Made by a program: the position numbers and the translations under genes
In this document: positions 40,158-51,769 of the stretch, piece by piece
Numbering within the stretch: the first letter of the stretch is position 1
How the letters are laid out: each line of letters starts with the position of its first letter
The notes under the pieces: generated by a model
Databases searched by the model: none
Seen by the model: only the letters and a program-made list of their open reading frames with translations
Told to the model about the DNA's origin: nothing
Assembly: GCF_003054445.1 (NCBI RefSeq)
Contig: NC_042509.1
Coordinates: forward strand, 620,001 to 684,000
Source: Pichia kudriavzevii
Taxonomy: Eukaryota; Ascomycota; Pichiomycetes; Pichiales; Pichiaceae
DNA length: 64,000 bases
Direction of reading: 5' to 3'

Positions 40158-41535
40158 ATTGTCGGTGAGAAGTGTGTTTGGGGTTTGGTATAGTCCAGGA
40201 CAGTTGCTTTCTACTTCTCCTTAGACAAACTCCAGGATCAAGAAACCACCTCCAAATAGAGAAAACGCTCCCTCTGGACGAGAGGAAAAAAAAAAAACTC
40301 TGGCCCACGCAGTCCCATCTCCATTTCCTTCTCCACCTCCTTCTCCAGCTTCAGCTCCGTGTCCAATTCGCACCGCTCTCCCCACGAAAAGAAAGCAATT
40401 GGTGTTTTTCCCCACGAACTTCCATTTTCCCCCCCCCTCCCCCGCGTCCCCCCTCCGTGAAAAAATCATTAAGTTCCCACTGGCTACAGCTATAGCACAA
40501 AACATTAATATCGGCCCCGGCTCGGCCTCTCTTATTCTTTTTTGTTCTTGCCTTGTGCAATTCAAGTTTTCTCTTTAAAAGGTACTGCACAGTCTAGTAT
40601 GAGGCTTTATTTTGCAACGTAATATATGGACTTTACATTAAAATGTATGTTACTACACAATTCCTACATTTCTCTCGTGCTTGTGTAGGCCACTCCGTCT
40701 AATCGCCAAACTCCGCAACCGAAGACACTCTCTTTGGGGCCCCTCCTCCCTCCTCCCCTCTCTTATTTGTGGAAAATGGCTGGACACGTGCCCGGGGAGA
40801 AGATATAAGCGGACCCGGAGATATGCCTCTCGCCTTTTTTTGTTTGTTTTTTTGACGACATCCCCAGTTGTTCCCTCTGTGTATTACCGTTCTTTTTCAA
40901 ATCTCGTCTCTTGCCCGGAGCTAATTTCGTAAAGAATAAAACTTCTCGCTTAAAAATTACATACTCTGAGAAATAGTAGCTAAATTTTCACACTAAATTT
41001 TAAAATCTTTAAAATCTCCAAACTAATATCAGGGGCATATCCAATAACAGTCGCTAAGAAAAAATAGTTGTTGTTTTTCATACTAGAAGCTCCGAACTCG
41101 GAATCGGAACCGATGCTGAATCCAAATCTGAAAATGGCTCATATCATCGCGCCTTGATGACAAAGTTCAGCGTCTCTCAACCACGTCCTTATCCTACTCC
41201 CCTTTACAGTCTCATTATACCACCCGCCATTCATTTCCCCTCTCGGCCTCGTCTGTGGCGCATTGGCGCATCGGCACGTGCAGCCAGTGTAGTCACGTGG
41301 CTGCTGTGGCGCGCATTGCCCTCGCCGGATCGGGTAATTTGTCTCTTCTGACATGTTTCCACTGATAACTCTGTTTCCAGCCTCGCTATTTCCACTTTTG
41401 GCATATAGTGGTTGATTTTTTTTTTTTTTCAACATTTTTCAAAACACCATTATGTTGGTATAAAATCCGGATACGTTGCCTGTATTCCCTCAGACACAGT
41501 TCCCCTATATATCTGCATTCTAGCTACAAACCACA
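40158..41535. promoter_or_regulatory. Long divergent promoter IDH2/STE14
   Basis: 1378 bp with no credible gene. The IDH2-proximal 700 bp are unusually C+T-rich on the plus strand (long TCC/CTC tracts, C-runs near 40432-40452). Words seen: CCAAT 40363-40367 and ATTGG 40398-40402 (HAP type); CACGTG at 40786-40791, 41275-41280 and 41294-41299 (Cbf1 or other bHLH type); CGGGTAA at 41331-41337 (Reb1 type). Composition differs sharply from the AT-rich neighbours. Confidence 0.55.
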
Positions 41536-42294
41536 ATGACAGTACCAGATGCTGCATTTAAGGTGGTAACCCCTTATAAACCAAATCCTAGTCTGAATTC
41601 ACTTCCAAAAATTTCCAAACTCTCCTATCTGCTAGGTATAGCTTCGGGTATCTCACTGACAATCACTCTCCAGAATTGGCACTCGTTCCCGGCCTTCCCA
41701 ATCTATGTCTTATTCATATCTGCCTTTCATTTCTTGGAATTCTATATAACGGCATCTTATCAACCAGGCCGTGTCACAGACGACTCCTTCGTTCTTGATA
41801 ACCCAGGATATCATGTCGCTCATGGCATTGCAATCCTAGAGTACGGTATTGAAAACTACATGTTTCCTAGCCTCAAGTCCAGCTTCAATGGCGTCAAACT
41901 CGTTGGTCTATCTGTTGTTTTGACGTGCCAATCAATTAGAACTTTGGCAATGGTCACTGCAGGCATTAACTTCTCCCACGTTATTAAAAACGTCAAGGAA
42001 AATGACCATACCCTAATACAGCATGGAATTTACTCCATATTCCGCCACCCCTCTTATTTCGGATTCTTCTATTGGGCCCTTGGAACTCAGATCTTGTTAT
42101 TAAATCCAGTTTCCTTCGTCTTGTTCATGTTCCTACTTTATGCGTTTTTTTCATCGCGCATCCCTTACGAGGAGGCCTATCTGTTGAAGTTCTTTGGCGA
42201 ACAATACAAAGAGTACATGGCTAAATCTTGGATAGGAATACCTTTTATCTATTCGTCGTTTGGTTTTAAAGAAAAGATGAAGATTGATCATTGA
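41536..42294 (+). CDS. STE14: Protein-S-isoprenylcysteine carboxyl methyltransferase
   Basis: 252 residues (239 in S. cerevisiae), an ER membrane enzyme that methylates the prenylated cysteine of CaaX proteins such as a-factor and Ras. There are six or so hydrophobic segments. The C-terminal SAM-binding part is diagnostic: GIYSIFRHPSYFGFFYWALG, then RIPYEEAYLLKFFGEQYKEY with the conserved EE pair. Convergent with the SIZ1-like gene, 99 bp between stops. Confidence 0.96.
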   Translation: MTVPDAAFKVVTPYKPNPSLNSLPKISKLSYLLGIASGISLTITLQNWHSFPAFPIYVLFISAFHFLEFYITASYQPGRVTDDSFVLDNPGYHVAHGIAILEYGIENYMFPSLKSSFNGVKLVGLSVVLTCQSIRTLAMVTAGINFSHVIKNVKENDHTLIQHGIYSIFRHPSYFGFFYWALGTQILLLNPVSFVLFMFLLYAFFSSRIPYEEAYLLKFFGEQYKEYMAKSWIGIPFIYSSFGFKEKMKIDH

Positions 42295-42393
42295 ACCAAG
42301 AATTTCATTTATGGTCTAATAAGTTACAGACATTTATATATTCAACCTTGTATTAATTAAACTTTATTTCGTTTCTGCTTCCATCCTTTCCAA

Positions 42394-45300
42394 TCAATCA
42401 TCAGCAGTTAAATCGATAAACTCCGTATCCACTTTACTGACCTTATTATTAGCATGCTGCTTTTTGTTAGTAAACTTGACATAGTTCTCACTTTGTCTAA
42501 ACATTCGTAACAAATCAGTAGATTCTTTATTGTTATTAAAGTTAACTGTAGGCTGCAATCCTAGTTTTCGCTTCTTATTGATATTGCTTGATGATTCCGA
42601 GCGTTCACGTTTTAGCCGCTTCTGTTCTTTTTTCAACTTCTCCATTTTCCTCTCCTTCTTTAGTCGTTTTTTTTCCTTACGAAGATGTTCTTTTTCGGCT
42701 GCCGATGCTGCTGCTGCTTTAGTGACGTCTTCTCTTGCCTCACCGTATGGAACTTCTCCTTGTTTCTTATTTGATTTACTCTTTTTCTCTCCTGACCTTA
42801 ACTCTCGTTTTGTAACATGTGTCTCATCATCGCCTTTCTTTTTCGTATCCTTTTGGCTGTCAATTTTCTCTCTAAATAGACTTCTCATTGATTTAGGTAA
42901 CGAAAACCCAAGTAATCCACCTGTGGGCATAGTCTTTGCTTCAGCATTGTTCACACCTAGTTTTGTCGTCCGTCCAGCATATTCTGCTTTGGCCTTCTCA
43001 ATTAACCGATTAACACGATCACTTGTCTCTGTTTTCTTGATTGGATTCTCAGATTTGAAATAAGTATGAGACCCCCGGACTTGTTCCAAACCTTTAATTT
43101 TACTCATTAGTTCATTGTGCTTCTGTTGTTTCTTAATTATTGATGATTCTTTTGCCTTCATAATTCGCTTAGTAGACAAGTCGGGTATAGATTTAGGTGG
43201 CGGTGATGTGGATGAGCTTGATATTTTTGAATTAACAATTGGTAATAGAGATTGCTTATCAATTTTACCTGAAATCTCTGCATTAGCATTTACGCTATTC
43301 TTAGACTTTTCATGACCATTCTCTGTGGATTTTTCTTTGGCCGTATTGTTTGTCTTGTCGCTAGCGTTTTCATTAACCTTCTTGGCAGAGTGTCCATTGC
43401 CCTGCTGTCTTGGTTTTATATTATCATCCGGTAAAGCATTCTTTTCTGCAGTTTTGGCTCCTTCGCCATATAGAGTTGAATTATCTCCAGTAGGCTTGAT
43501 TGTTTGTACAGATTTTTGGGTGCTCACTTGCTTATGAGCAGCATCTTTAAAGGCAATCGGGCAAGAATGTCGGTGTTCAGCTGGCAAAACAACAGAAGCA
43601 GATTTAAAGCTAATCTCTTCATTGCTCTTCAAAGGAGGTGTACCATGCCTAAAACTGATAGCATCGTTCTTGATTGGAGAACTTTTCAAACTTATTGATT
43701 CAATATTCCGTTCAGTTGTTCCTTCCGAAGATTGAGCCGGCATGTGTGTCTTTTTTAAAGCAACTAGAGAGGATGAGTTTTCATCATTTGCTAAATAAGG
43801 CAATGAAGCAGCTAATTCAGAAACCCTTTTGGATGAAACATTAAGAGACTTTGTATGGTTGTTAGGTTGCCTATCTTTAGGTATACTTGAAAGAGAGCTA
43901 GTTTGATCGGCATTTGATACTGGCGCCCCAAAAACTGGCTTGATACTTAATGAGGACTTAGTTGGTTTGATTGGATTGCTTGAAACTTTAACTTGTGGTA
44001 TAGTGGACGAGTTTTCCGTGTGTAGACTAACCATTTTTTGGTCGGGCTTTATTATGGTTCCTGGTTGACCATTGACAGTTACAGGAAGTTTTATTGTACT
44101 GGTAGATTGGTTGGTATCGACAGTTTTTTTGGTAGAGTAAGCAGGCCGGAGTTCTTCATTCTGTTCAGACCCAATCCCCTGGTCAGTATGTTGAGCAGCG
44201 TTTACAGCCATCGTTCTGTTTTCAGAAACCAATCCAGCCACATTTGATTTATCATCATTTCTAACTTGCTGCTGGTTACGTTTATTCGGAAATGCCTTGG
44301 AAAGAGAAGCCACCGGAGAATCCTTATTATTTATTGCCTGCTTAACGATTTCCCCATCACTAATAAATGGTATTTGGTCTGCTCTTACTGCAGAGTATGA
44401 TGATGATGCAACTATTGGCTTAAAATTTGACGTAGTTCCTGATGTTAGAGAAGATGCAGTACTATTGTCAACAATGGTCACACTAGATTGTACATTATCC
44501 TTTGTGGAATATGGATTATCCTTTCTTTCTCTCGCCCTTGGCATAACTAATTTAGCTTTATCAAGTTCTTCCTGTACTTTTAACTGATTCTCTATGTTAC
44601 TTTCAGCTGATCCTGCTTTATTTATGGTTTCTGTTTCTGCCTTGCGTCTTGCTTCTACTTCTGCTTCCGCTGCTCTCTTTCTCTCTTCAAGTGCTTTGGC
44701 TTCTGCTTCTGCCTTTCGTCTTGCTTCCGCTGCTCTCTTTCTCTCTTCAAGTGCTTTGGCCTCTGCTTCTGCCTTGCGTCTTGCTTCTGCTTCCGCTTCC
44801 GCTGCTCTCTTTCTCTCTTCAAGTGCTTTGGCTTCTGCTTCTGCCTTGCGTCTTGCTTCTGCTTCCGCTTCCGCTGCTCTCTTTCTCTCTTCAAGTGCTT
44901 TGGCTTCTGCTTCTGCCTTGCGTCTTGCTTCTGCTTCTACTTCCGCTGCTTTCTTTCTCTCTTCAAGTGCTTTGGCTTCTGCTTCTGCCTTGCGTCTTGC
45001 TTCTGCTTCTACTTCCGCTGCTCTCTTTCTCTCTTCAAGTGCTTTGGCTTCTGCTTCTGCCTTGCGTCTTGCTTCTGCTTCCGCTTCCGCTGCTCTCTTT
45101 CTCTCTTCAAGTGCTTTGGCTTCTGCTTCTGCCTTGCGTCTTGCTTCTGCTTCTACTTCCGCTGCTCTCTTTCTCTCTTCAAGTGCTTTGGCTTCTGCTT
45201 CTGCCTTTCGTCTTGCTTCCGCTGCTCTCTTTCTCTCTTCAAGTGCTTTGGCCTCTGCTTCCGCTTCCGCTGCTCTCTTTCTCTCTTCAAGTGCTTTGGC

Positions 45301-48300
45301 TTCTGCTTCTGCCTTTCGTCTTGCTTCCGCTGCTCTCTTTCTCTCTTCAAGTGCTTTAGCCTCTGCTTCCGCTTCCGCTGCTCTCTTTCTCTCTTCAAGT
45401 GCTTTGGCTTCTGCTTCTGCCTTGCGTCTTGCTTCTGCTTCCGCTTCCGCTGCTCTCTTTCTCTCTTCAAGTGCTTTGGCTTCTGCTTCTGCCTTTCGTC
45501 TTGCTTCCGCTGCTCTCTTTCTCTCTTCAAGTGCTTTAGCTTCAATCCCTGCTCTGTGTGTGGCTTCAAATTCTCGTGTTTTTGCCATCTTTTTTTGTTG
45601 CTCTATTATTTGCTCTGGTGTTATCTTTGGTGCTTGAATCCGTGGTTGAGCGTGATTACGTGTAGGTTGTTGATGCGTGGTGTATCTGAAATGATGTTGT
45701 TCTAGCCCGTTTGGGTTCTCTGATACCCTCATTTGTTGTTGTTGATGGAGACCAAGAAAACTCTCTGAAACAGTGTTAAGTGTCAAATGAGAGTCTGAAG
45801 TTGTTGATATGGCTGGCGTGCACGGAATCTCTGGTCCTGGTACTGTTTGATTTTTAGTTGAAAGGGGTGGTGTAGCTAGAGGTTCATTGCTAAACATATT
45901 TGATTTATTGCTTGAATCTCTATAAAGGGAAGACGCATTCGAGGATCCAGTGTTTGTTGATGACTGATTCGAAGTGAAAGTAAATGTTTCATATGTTTCA
46001 AGGTTATTTGGCAAATTATGGTCTTTCAAATAGGAATTCACATCAAATTCTCTTAATTTCTTGGCTAAGTTGTTGATTTTGTTTGCTTCTTCATTATTAA
46101 TATCTAAAGAGATCTGAAATTTTATTCCATCAACAGACACCAAGCTAGAAAATCTTAGGATTGCAAGTTTGTAGAAAAATGAATATGGTTTATTCATTAA
46201 TTCATCTTTTAGGTAGCCACATAATTGAAGAAAAATCCCAGCAAGGGCTTTCCTTCTATTAGAAACCGTATCTTTTACGAACCTTGTCTTTAGATCATCT
46301 ATGCATTTCAAAAATGCAGATTGCACCCGATATGAGATATCGTTATATAATAATCTAGTACAATAATCATTGTAAACTTGAGAATGCTTTTCCAACGCTA
46401 ATAGATGTTCTCTAAGATCTATATCCAAACTTTTGCAGAAACTTTGTTCTCTTAAACTAAGTTGCCTCAAAAGTGAGCAACTCATCTCAAAGGCAAAAGC
46501 CATATAAGATGCTATTGATCTAGTAAGACTTCCGTATTGGCTAACTGTCACTTCTGAAATAGGTTTGTTATTTTGACGATCATTGTACACACTTTTCAAA
46601 ATAGATTCTCTACTTTTAATATCAGAGGCCATATAACGACACATTATGGCATTCAATGAATTCACAGTATGGCTAATCATTTCGTACTCTTCATTAATAA
46701 CTGTCTTGTTAGTCCTGGTTGAATCGTTGTCTTGGGGGTTAGGAGTAGATGTCTTTGTGGAATGAGTGTTTGTTGGGATTTGGGTCGATATTCTAGTATT
46801 TTGAGATCGTACTGGTTGTGCTGGAGTGGGTGTTCCTTGACAGTTGATATGAAAACTATTAACATGTTCTTGTATATGGGAATTTCGCTTCGCAAGAGAA
46901 GGTTGGTCTTGAGATCGTTTTTCGGTTTGTGCCTGCAGAGGCCCTGATCGTGTGTGTGGTGGTACACACTGTTGTTGCTGCTGCTGTTGTTGTTGCTGTT
47001 GTTGCTGTTGTTGTTGTTGTTGCTGCTGCTGCTGTTGTTGCTGTTGTTGCTGTTGTTGCTGTTGTTGCTGCTGTTGTTGCTGCTGTTGTTGCTGCTGTTG
47101 TTGCTGCTGTTGTTGCTGCTGTTGTTGCTGCTGTTGTTGCTGTACGTTATGATTTGTTGTGGCATTAAACGCAATTTGAGGTAAGTAATGATTGCTCTCA
47201 ATTAACAAATTGTGGCTAGAACTTGTGGGAATGGATGGTACAATCAAAGGCACATCTTGTGCATCACCCGTGTGATGATGAGTTTGCTTATTAGAATTTT
47301 GGGGAAGCGTTGGTGACCTTGTTACAGTCTCTTTGTCTGGTGATAGTTGTGTCTGGGGTGCAACATTTCCATGAATGAATGGTACAGGTTGCGTGGATAA
47401 ATCCTCATCGTCACTCAAAATCTCAATAATATTGGAAGCATCTACCGGAACTAAAGGATCTGGCTTATTCTGAGGTGATGTAATACCAATATTTGGCTTA
47501 ATAGTTACTTTAGTATCTGTACTAGCTAATGTCTTTTGTGGTGCTTCAATTATGGGAGCATGGAATTCATGATCTGTCCCTCTATTACTTACAAGGTCTT
47601 CCACGATTTCAACTTGATTTCCATATTTATCATCTAGAATAATTAACTTTCCTATATCATTCGTAATAACATCTTCTTCTTCCTTGATGTTAACATCTTG
47701 ATTATTAACCTTAGTAATCTTAACAGATGAAGGTAATTTCGATGGCTTTAACCGTGAATCTAGATCTATTTGTGGAGCCCAAGAACCATCACTTTGAATT
47801 TCAACAAATTCATACTTAGAGTCAATTTTTTTTATGATTGAATCAAAATAATCATCTATAGCTAAGTGGGAATACTTTATTTTATGATTACAAACTGGGC
47901 ACAGCCAAGTTGGTGCCTTTGATTGAAGGTATATGTAGGAGTCCAAATCAAAACACTGAATATGATTACATCTTATCGATCGTACAGGAGTTTCCATTCG
48001 CACATATGAACAAGGACATAAAATTGATAAAGTCTCTTTTGATGCGGAAACCTCATCCATATCATCATCTTTAATCATTTTCAGAGTTGTTTCAGCAGAA
48101 ATATGAGGAGAGTGCTTAACTCTTTGTATCAACGGTTCAATCTTTCCACCTTGTATAATATAAACGGCAACTAAATGGTCCTCCTTTGTAAAATTGTACG
48201 TCACGCTGACCTTATTTTCTTCCCTTAACTTCACCCTAGGTGTTATATCAAACGGAATAACAGACGATTTCTTTCCTTTTATACCTTTGTAATTGCCGAT

Positions 48301-48963
48301 TACATCCTTATCATTCACGGTAAATTTGCAAGGAGAGGGAAATTCAATATATTTATCTGTGGTAAAAGCGTCAACCTTGATTGACATAAATACTACCCTG
48401 CAATTTGGATTTTCGGTTAACAATTTGATAGCCTTTTCGTCCAACTTGAATTTGAAAGTTTTCACCTTGGGCGTTGGTCTTTCATGACTTTCTAGGAAAA
48501 TTTCTGAATTTCCAACTCTATGTAGCAAATCATAGAATAATGACTTTTTGAATGTGACTTTGGAGATGTCCACCTCCGGGGTATTCAATGTTTTTTTTAT
48601 TTCGGCTTCCACTTCTAACAATACTGGGAATAGTAGAGGAATTTCGTCATTATTTACCGATAAATCAATTAATTTTTTGACTGCAAAAAAAAGGGCCACG
48701 TTATTTTTACTCTTTATGTTTTCTAGATACTTTTCAATGGAGTGTGCCATATCCACTTTCCTCTTTGATGGTGATGTGAGTTGCAAGGATTTCAACAATC
48801 GTGATAAACTTGCATTCTTTAAATTATGTAACACTTTTAACGTATCCTTCGTGGAAAAAAGAAAATAATGGAATGAAAGTTAGTAAACAGCATCACAGAT
48901 AAGAAAATGCTGGGATCCCATACATACCGAAAAATGTGCTTCAATATTAAACGCGTCGGACAT
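42394..48963 (-). CDS. SIZ1: Giant SIZ/PIAS-type SUMO E3 ligase, two exons (48928-48963, 42394-48846)
   Basis: About 2162 residues, more than twice S. cerevisiae Siz1 (904). Order: a SAP-like helix pair (about 10-55), a PINIT domain (about 105-260, GNYKGIKGKKSSVIPFDITP), an SP-RING (about 285-330, CPCSYVRMETP, CNHIQCFD, WLCPVC), a SUMO-interacting motif (NIIEILSDDED, IEILSDDE), 58 consecutive Gln (about 581-638), a predicted helical region (about 700-960), 14 tandem charged repeats (about 1110-1415), a Ser/Lys-rich tail with more basic helices, and a terminal EFIDLTADD, a second likely SIM. The first exon MSDAFNIEAHFS is joined in frame to DTLKVLHNLKN; without it only a GTG start exists. Siz proteins attach SUMO to septins, PCNA and other proteins. 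Confidence 0.9.
44639..45543 (-). repeat. Coding minisatellite: 14 charged repeats in the SIZ1-like gene
   Basis: Fourteen units built on KALEERKRAAE. There are three lengths, 24, 20 and 16 residues (72, 60 and 48 bp), which differ by loss of the four-residue EAEA or eight-residue ARRKAEAE module. Units are almost identical at DNA level, so recent slippage or unequal exchange is likely. The predicted protein is a long single alpha-helix with alternating charge. Confidence 0.95.
46969..47142 (-). repeat. Polyglutamine tract, 58 codons
   Basis: 174 bp of mixed CAG/CAA codons coding for 58 uninterrupted Gln in the SIZ1-like protein. Its blocks of CAG-CAA-CAA are themselves repeated, showing expansion by block duplication as well as slippage. 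Confidence 0.97.
48847..48927 (-). other. Spliceosomal intron (81 nt) with AAG acceptor
   Basis: On the minus strand: GTATGT donor (48922-48927), TACTAAC branch point (48879-48885), pyrimidine tract, and the first AG after the branch point at CCACGAAG (intron end 48847). AAG is a rare yeast acceptor. Splicing joins a 12-codon exon to exon 2 in phase 0 and supplies an ATG. Confidence 0.82.
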
Positions 48964-49246
48964 CGTTAAACGTGAATATTATCCTGTACTATCACTGATC
49001 AAGATATGCTTGTCTGTACACGGACACAAATACCATCATGGGTAACATGTAAAGGCCCACAGAAATTAAGGTGATGCTCGCCCCCAATCTGTGAAGCCGC
49101 CTGGGTAGAGCGTGTTTCCATTATTCTCCTCGTCGAGGTTGGAAAAAAATTTTATGAGAAGGTGAATTTCTAGCAAATCTTATATATGAGTAGAAGTGGC
49201 CTTCTGTCTTTCTTTCTTTGTTTTCCTTAATAATCATTACTCAGTG

Positions 49247-50395
49247 ATGGCATCTTCAGCATCTTCTGCTTCGCATGTCAATAATAATACTGGTGGGGGT
49301 GCCAGTGTTGCTGTGGCCAATGCAATTGCTGCAGCCAATAAACTGGAGGTTTTAATTGAATCCTTTGTATCAAAGCTAAGAAGGAAACAAGTCAGTGGGT
49401 CATACAACACGGCTATTGCAACTTGCAAATTCTTAATGAGAGTAACTTCGATCTCTAGATGGGGTACGGCGGCTGAATTTATTACGCTAATCCATGGGAT
49501 TGGTAAAAGAATAAATGATTCTCAACCACGTGAATTTGCTGTTAGTAATATAGTTAGAAGGGTTTTGGCAATTGTACGCGATGAGGTCAATGTCAAGGAA
49601 GACGGAAATCCTTCTGCCCCAGTGAACACCTCTATGTTCCAGCTTCTAGTTACCAATAAGAATGATAAGGATGTCGAAAAAAACGGTGGTGGAAAAGTCA
49701 ATGAAAAATCAGACTTAAGATCAGTCATAATTCAAGGTATACGAGATTTAATGGACGAAATCCAAGCTGTTCATGAGAATATTGCAGAAATGACACTTGA
49801 TCTAATTCATGATAACGAAATTCTACTGACACCAACACCGGGTTCGTCGACGGTTTTAAATTTTCTTTTGAAGGCAAGCACAAAGAGAAAGTTCACAGTT
49901 CTTGTTGCCGAAGCATACCCTAATGATATCGAAGTGTGTCATGGATTTGCCAAGAAGTTGGCGCAAGCAGGTATCGAGACTGTTATAATTCCTGACTCAA
50001 CAGTTTTCGCAGTCATGTCAAGAGTCGGCAAAGTTTTAGTTGGTACTAGAAATGTCTTTGTTAATGGAGGTTGCGTTACTGCAGCCGGTGTTGCAACAGT
50101 TTGTGAGTGTGCAAAGGAGCACAGGACGCCTGTCTTTGCTGTTGCTGGGTTATACAAGTTTTCACCATGTTATCCATTTGATAGAAATTCGTTGATTGAG
50201 GTTGGTAATTCAGGTAAAGTTTTATCATACGATGACAGCGACTTAGTTGGTAAATGCGAAGTTACAAACCCATTATACGATTATGTTATTCCTGATAACA
50301 TTGATATCTATATTACAAATATCGGTGGGTTTTCGCCAAACTTCATTTATCGTATTATATTGGACAACTACAGTCAGGAAGATACAGAGCTATAA
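49247..50395 (+). CDS. GCD7: eIF2B beta subunit
   Basis: 382 residues from the ATG at 49247 (a longer frame starts with GTG only). Regulatory subunit of the guanine nucleotide exchange factor eIF2B, which recycles eIF2-GDP. RRKQVSGSYNTAIAT, RWGTAAEFI, NIVRRVLAIVRDEV, HDNEILLTPTPGSSTVL, FAVMSRVGKVLVGTRNVFVNGG, CECAKEHRTPVFAVAGLYK and DIYITNIGGFSPNFIYRI all follow S. cerevisiae Gcd7. The conserved second Leu of ILLTP is encoded by CTG, evidence for the standard code. An Ala/Ser/Asn-rich leader precedes residue 40. Confidence 0.97.
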   Translation: MASSASSASHVNNNTGGGASVAVANAIAAANKLEVLIESFVSKLRRKQVSGSYNTAIATCKFLMRVTSISRWGTAAEFITLIHGIGKRINDSQPREFAVSNIVRRVLAIVRDEVNVKEDGNPSAPVNTSMFQLLVTNKNDKDVEKNGGGKVNEKSDLRSVIIQGIRDLMDEIQAVHENIAEMTLDLIHDNEILLTPTPGSSTVLNFLLKASTKRKFTVLVAEAYPNDIEVCHGFAKKLAQAGIETVIIPDSTVFAVMSRVGKVLVGTRNVFVNGGCVTAAGVATVCECAKEHRTPVFAVAGLYKFSPCYPFDRNSLIEVGNSGKVLSYDDSDLVGKCEVTNPLYDYVIPDNIDIYITNIGGFSPNFIYRIILDNYSQEDTEL

Positions 50396-50941
50396 ACAAA
50401 ATTGGGAAAAAATAAAGTGTATATTATAAAAAGAAAAGAAAAATCATTTGAGTAAGCAGTGTTTCTGGATTGAATTGCGCAAAATGCCGCCCTCTGCCTC
50501 GCTCGGTCACAATATTGCAGTTTGTGATCTTGAGCTGGATGTTGTTCAAATAGTTGGTTTCACTTATGAAATCAGAACAAACAATGGGCTATATTGATGT
50601 TAAATCATGTTCTTCTTTGAGTGCGCTTTCACCACGGCATGCCAATGGTGAAACTGTAATTACAGAACTTGACATTTAATTGTAATGTATGGCCTGTAAT
50701 GTGCCGAAAGTAATCACAGGCAAGTAATTACTGTAACTTTAAAACCCTTTCAATATCCTACTGGGCTCGTCTCTTCATACCATTATTCTTGAATTTGTTG
50801 AGCTCGCGTGTATACGAAGCTCGTAAAACAATGGCTTGACTAAAATAAGTCCCAAGAACTCTCCTATTTCTATTACAATTAACACTGAGTATTACAGCTT
50901 CTCTTGTATATGTTTGATTTCACTAAACACTCTCTGTGATC
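50396..50941. promoter_or_regulatory. Intergenic region GCD7-DAP1
   Basis: 546 bp. Holds a 37-codon ORF from 50484 (starts MPPSASLGHN) with no known relative, and paired TGTAATTACAG / TTAATTGTAATG / GTAATTACTGTAAC elements around 50655-50735 that form short inverted repeats. Probably the DAP1 promoter. Confidence 0.3.
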
Positions 50942-51430
50942 ATGGAGACCTACGTGATCATTGCGGTGCTTAGCATACTTGTGCTAGTGACCTTAAAGAA
51001 CCTTCTTTTCAGCACAGTCACACAAATTGAACTCGAGAAAGAAATTGACCCCAATGCCGAGCCAGAGGAAACAACGGTTATCAGGGAATTCACGCCACGA
51101 GAATTGTCCAACTTTAACGGCTTTGATCTCGAGAAGATATACATTGCAGTAAAGGGAAACGTCTATGATGTCAGCAAGGGGAGACAGTTTTATGGGCCTA
51201 GTGGACCCTATTCTAATTTTGCAGGGCATGATGCAAGCAGAGGGCTTGCGTTGAATTCCTTTGAGATGGAGAACATCAGAAGGTGGGACGAGCCAATCGA
51301 TGATTTACAGGGACTCAATGAGAGTGAACTAAAGAGCCTGGACAACTGGGAAGGGATGTTTAGGGGCAAGTACCCATGTGTGGGGACTCTAGTTCCCGAT
51401 CCCCAATTTGAAAATAAAAAGGATGTATAA
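50942..51430 (+). CDS. DAP1: Membrane-associated progesterone receptor-like haem protein Dap1
   Basis: 162 residues from the ATG at 50942. An N-terminal membrane anchor (residues 3-22, [19 protein letters not shown]) precedes a cytochrome b5-like MAPR domain (about 45-155) with [20 protein letters not shown], then [15 protein letters not shown]; the Tyr of FYGPSG is the haem ligand in this family. Dap1 supports the sterol demethylase Erg11 and azole/alkylation-damage tolerance. The anchor is clearer here than in S. cerevisiae. Confidence 0.95.
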   Translation: METYVIIAVLSILVLVTLKNLLFSTVTQIELEKEIDPNAEPEETTVIREFTPRELSNFNGFDLEKIYIAVKGNVYDVSKGRQFYGPSGPYSNFAGHDASRGLALNSFEMENIRRWDEPIDDLQGLNESELKSLDNWEGMFRGKYPCVGTLVPDPQFENKKDV

Positions 51431-51769
51431 ATGTATATTTTTCCACGTATACTCAATTAACCTGACACTCATAGAAGTCTACGGACTCAATGTACTACTG
51501 CTCTCCATGCTAAGAGATGTCGTTGTTTCTACATGCAATGGAAAGAAAAGAAGAAAGAAAGAAAGGCCAACTGCTTCATCCGAACATCACAACTTGCACT
51601 GAAAAAAAAAATCTATTATTTGAAATTCTTCCAACTCTCAACGATGAAATAATTCAACGGTTTATTGATTCATTTCATACATTTTGTATATCTTATACTT
51701 TTTTTTTTTTCAACATTTTATACATTGAACCAAGCTATTAACACCTCTCTCGTTGCAAACAAAACAGGC
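51431..51769. other. Intergenic region DAP1-NAT5
   Basis: 339 bp with AG-rich and poly-T tracts; presumed terminator and promoter. No gene or RNA seen. Confidence 0.3.

Noticed and set aside
40172-40590. Overlapping ORFs on both strands upstream of IDH2
   Set aside because: Low-complexity products of the CT-rich promoter (Leu/Pro/Ser runs and their reverse), without conserved motifs.
44594-45637. Long plus-strand ORF of Ala/Ser/Leu repeats (347 codons)
   Set aside because: It is the reverse reading of the SIZ1-like minisatellite; the composition is forced by the repeat, and the minus-strand frame continues with real domains on both sides.
46952-47184. Overlapping plus-strand frames of polyCys, polyLeu and polyVal
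   Set aside because: Shadows of the CAG/CAA polyglutamine tract; no start context or conserved flank.
50484-50597. 37-codon ORF MPPSASLGHN... between GCD7 and DAP1
   Set aside because: Too short, no family, and in a region that looks like a normal promoter.
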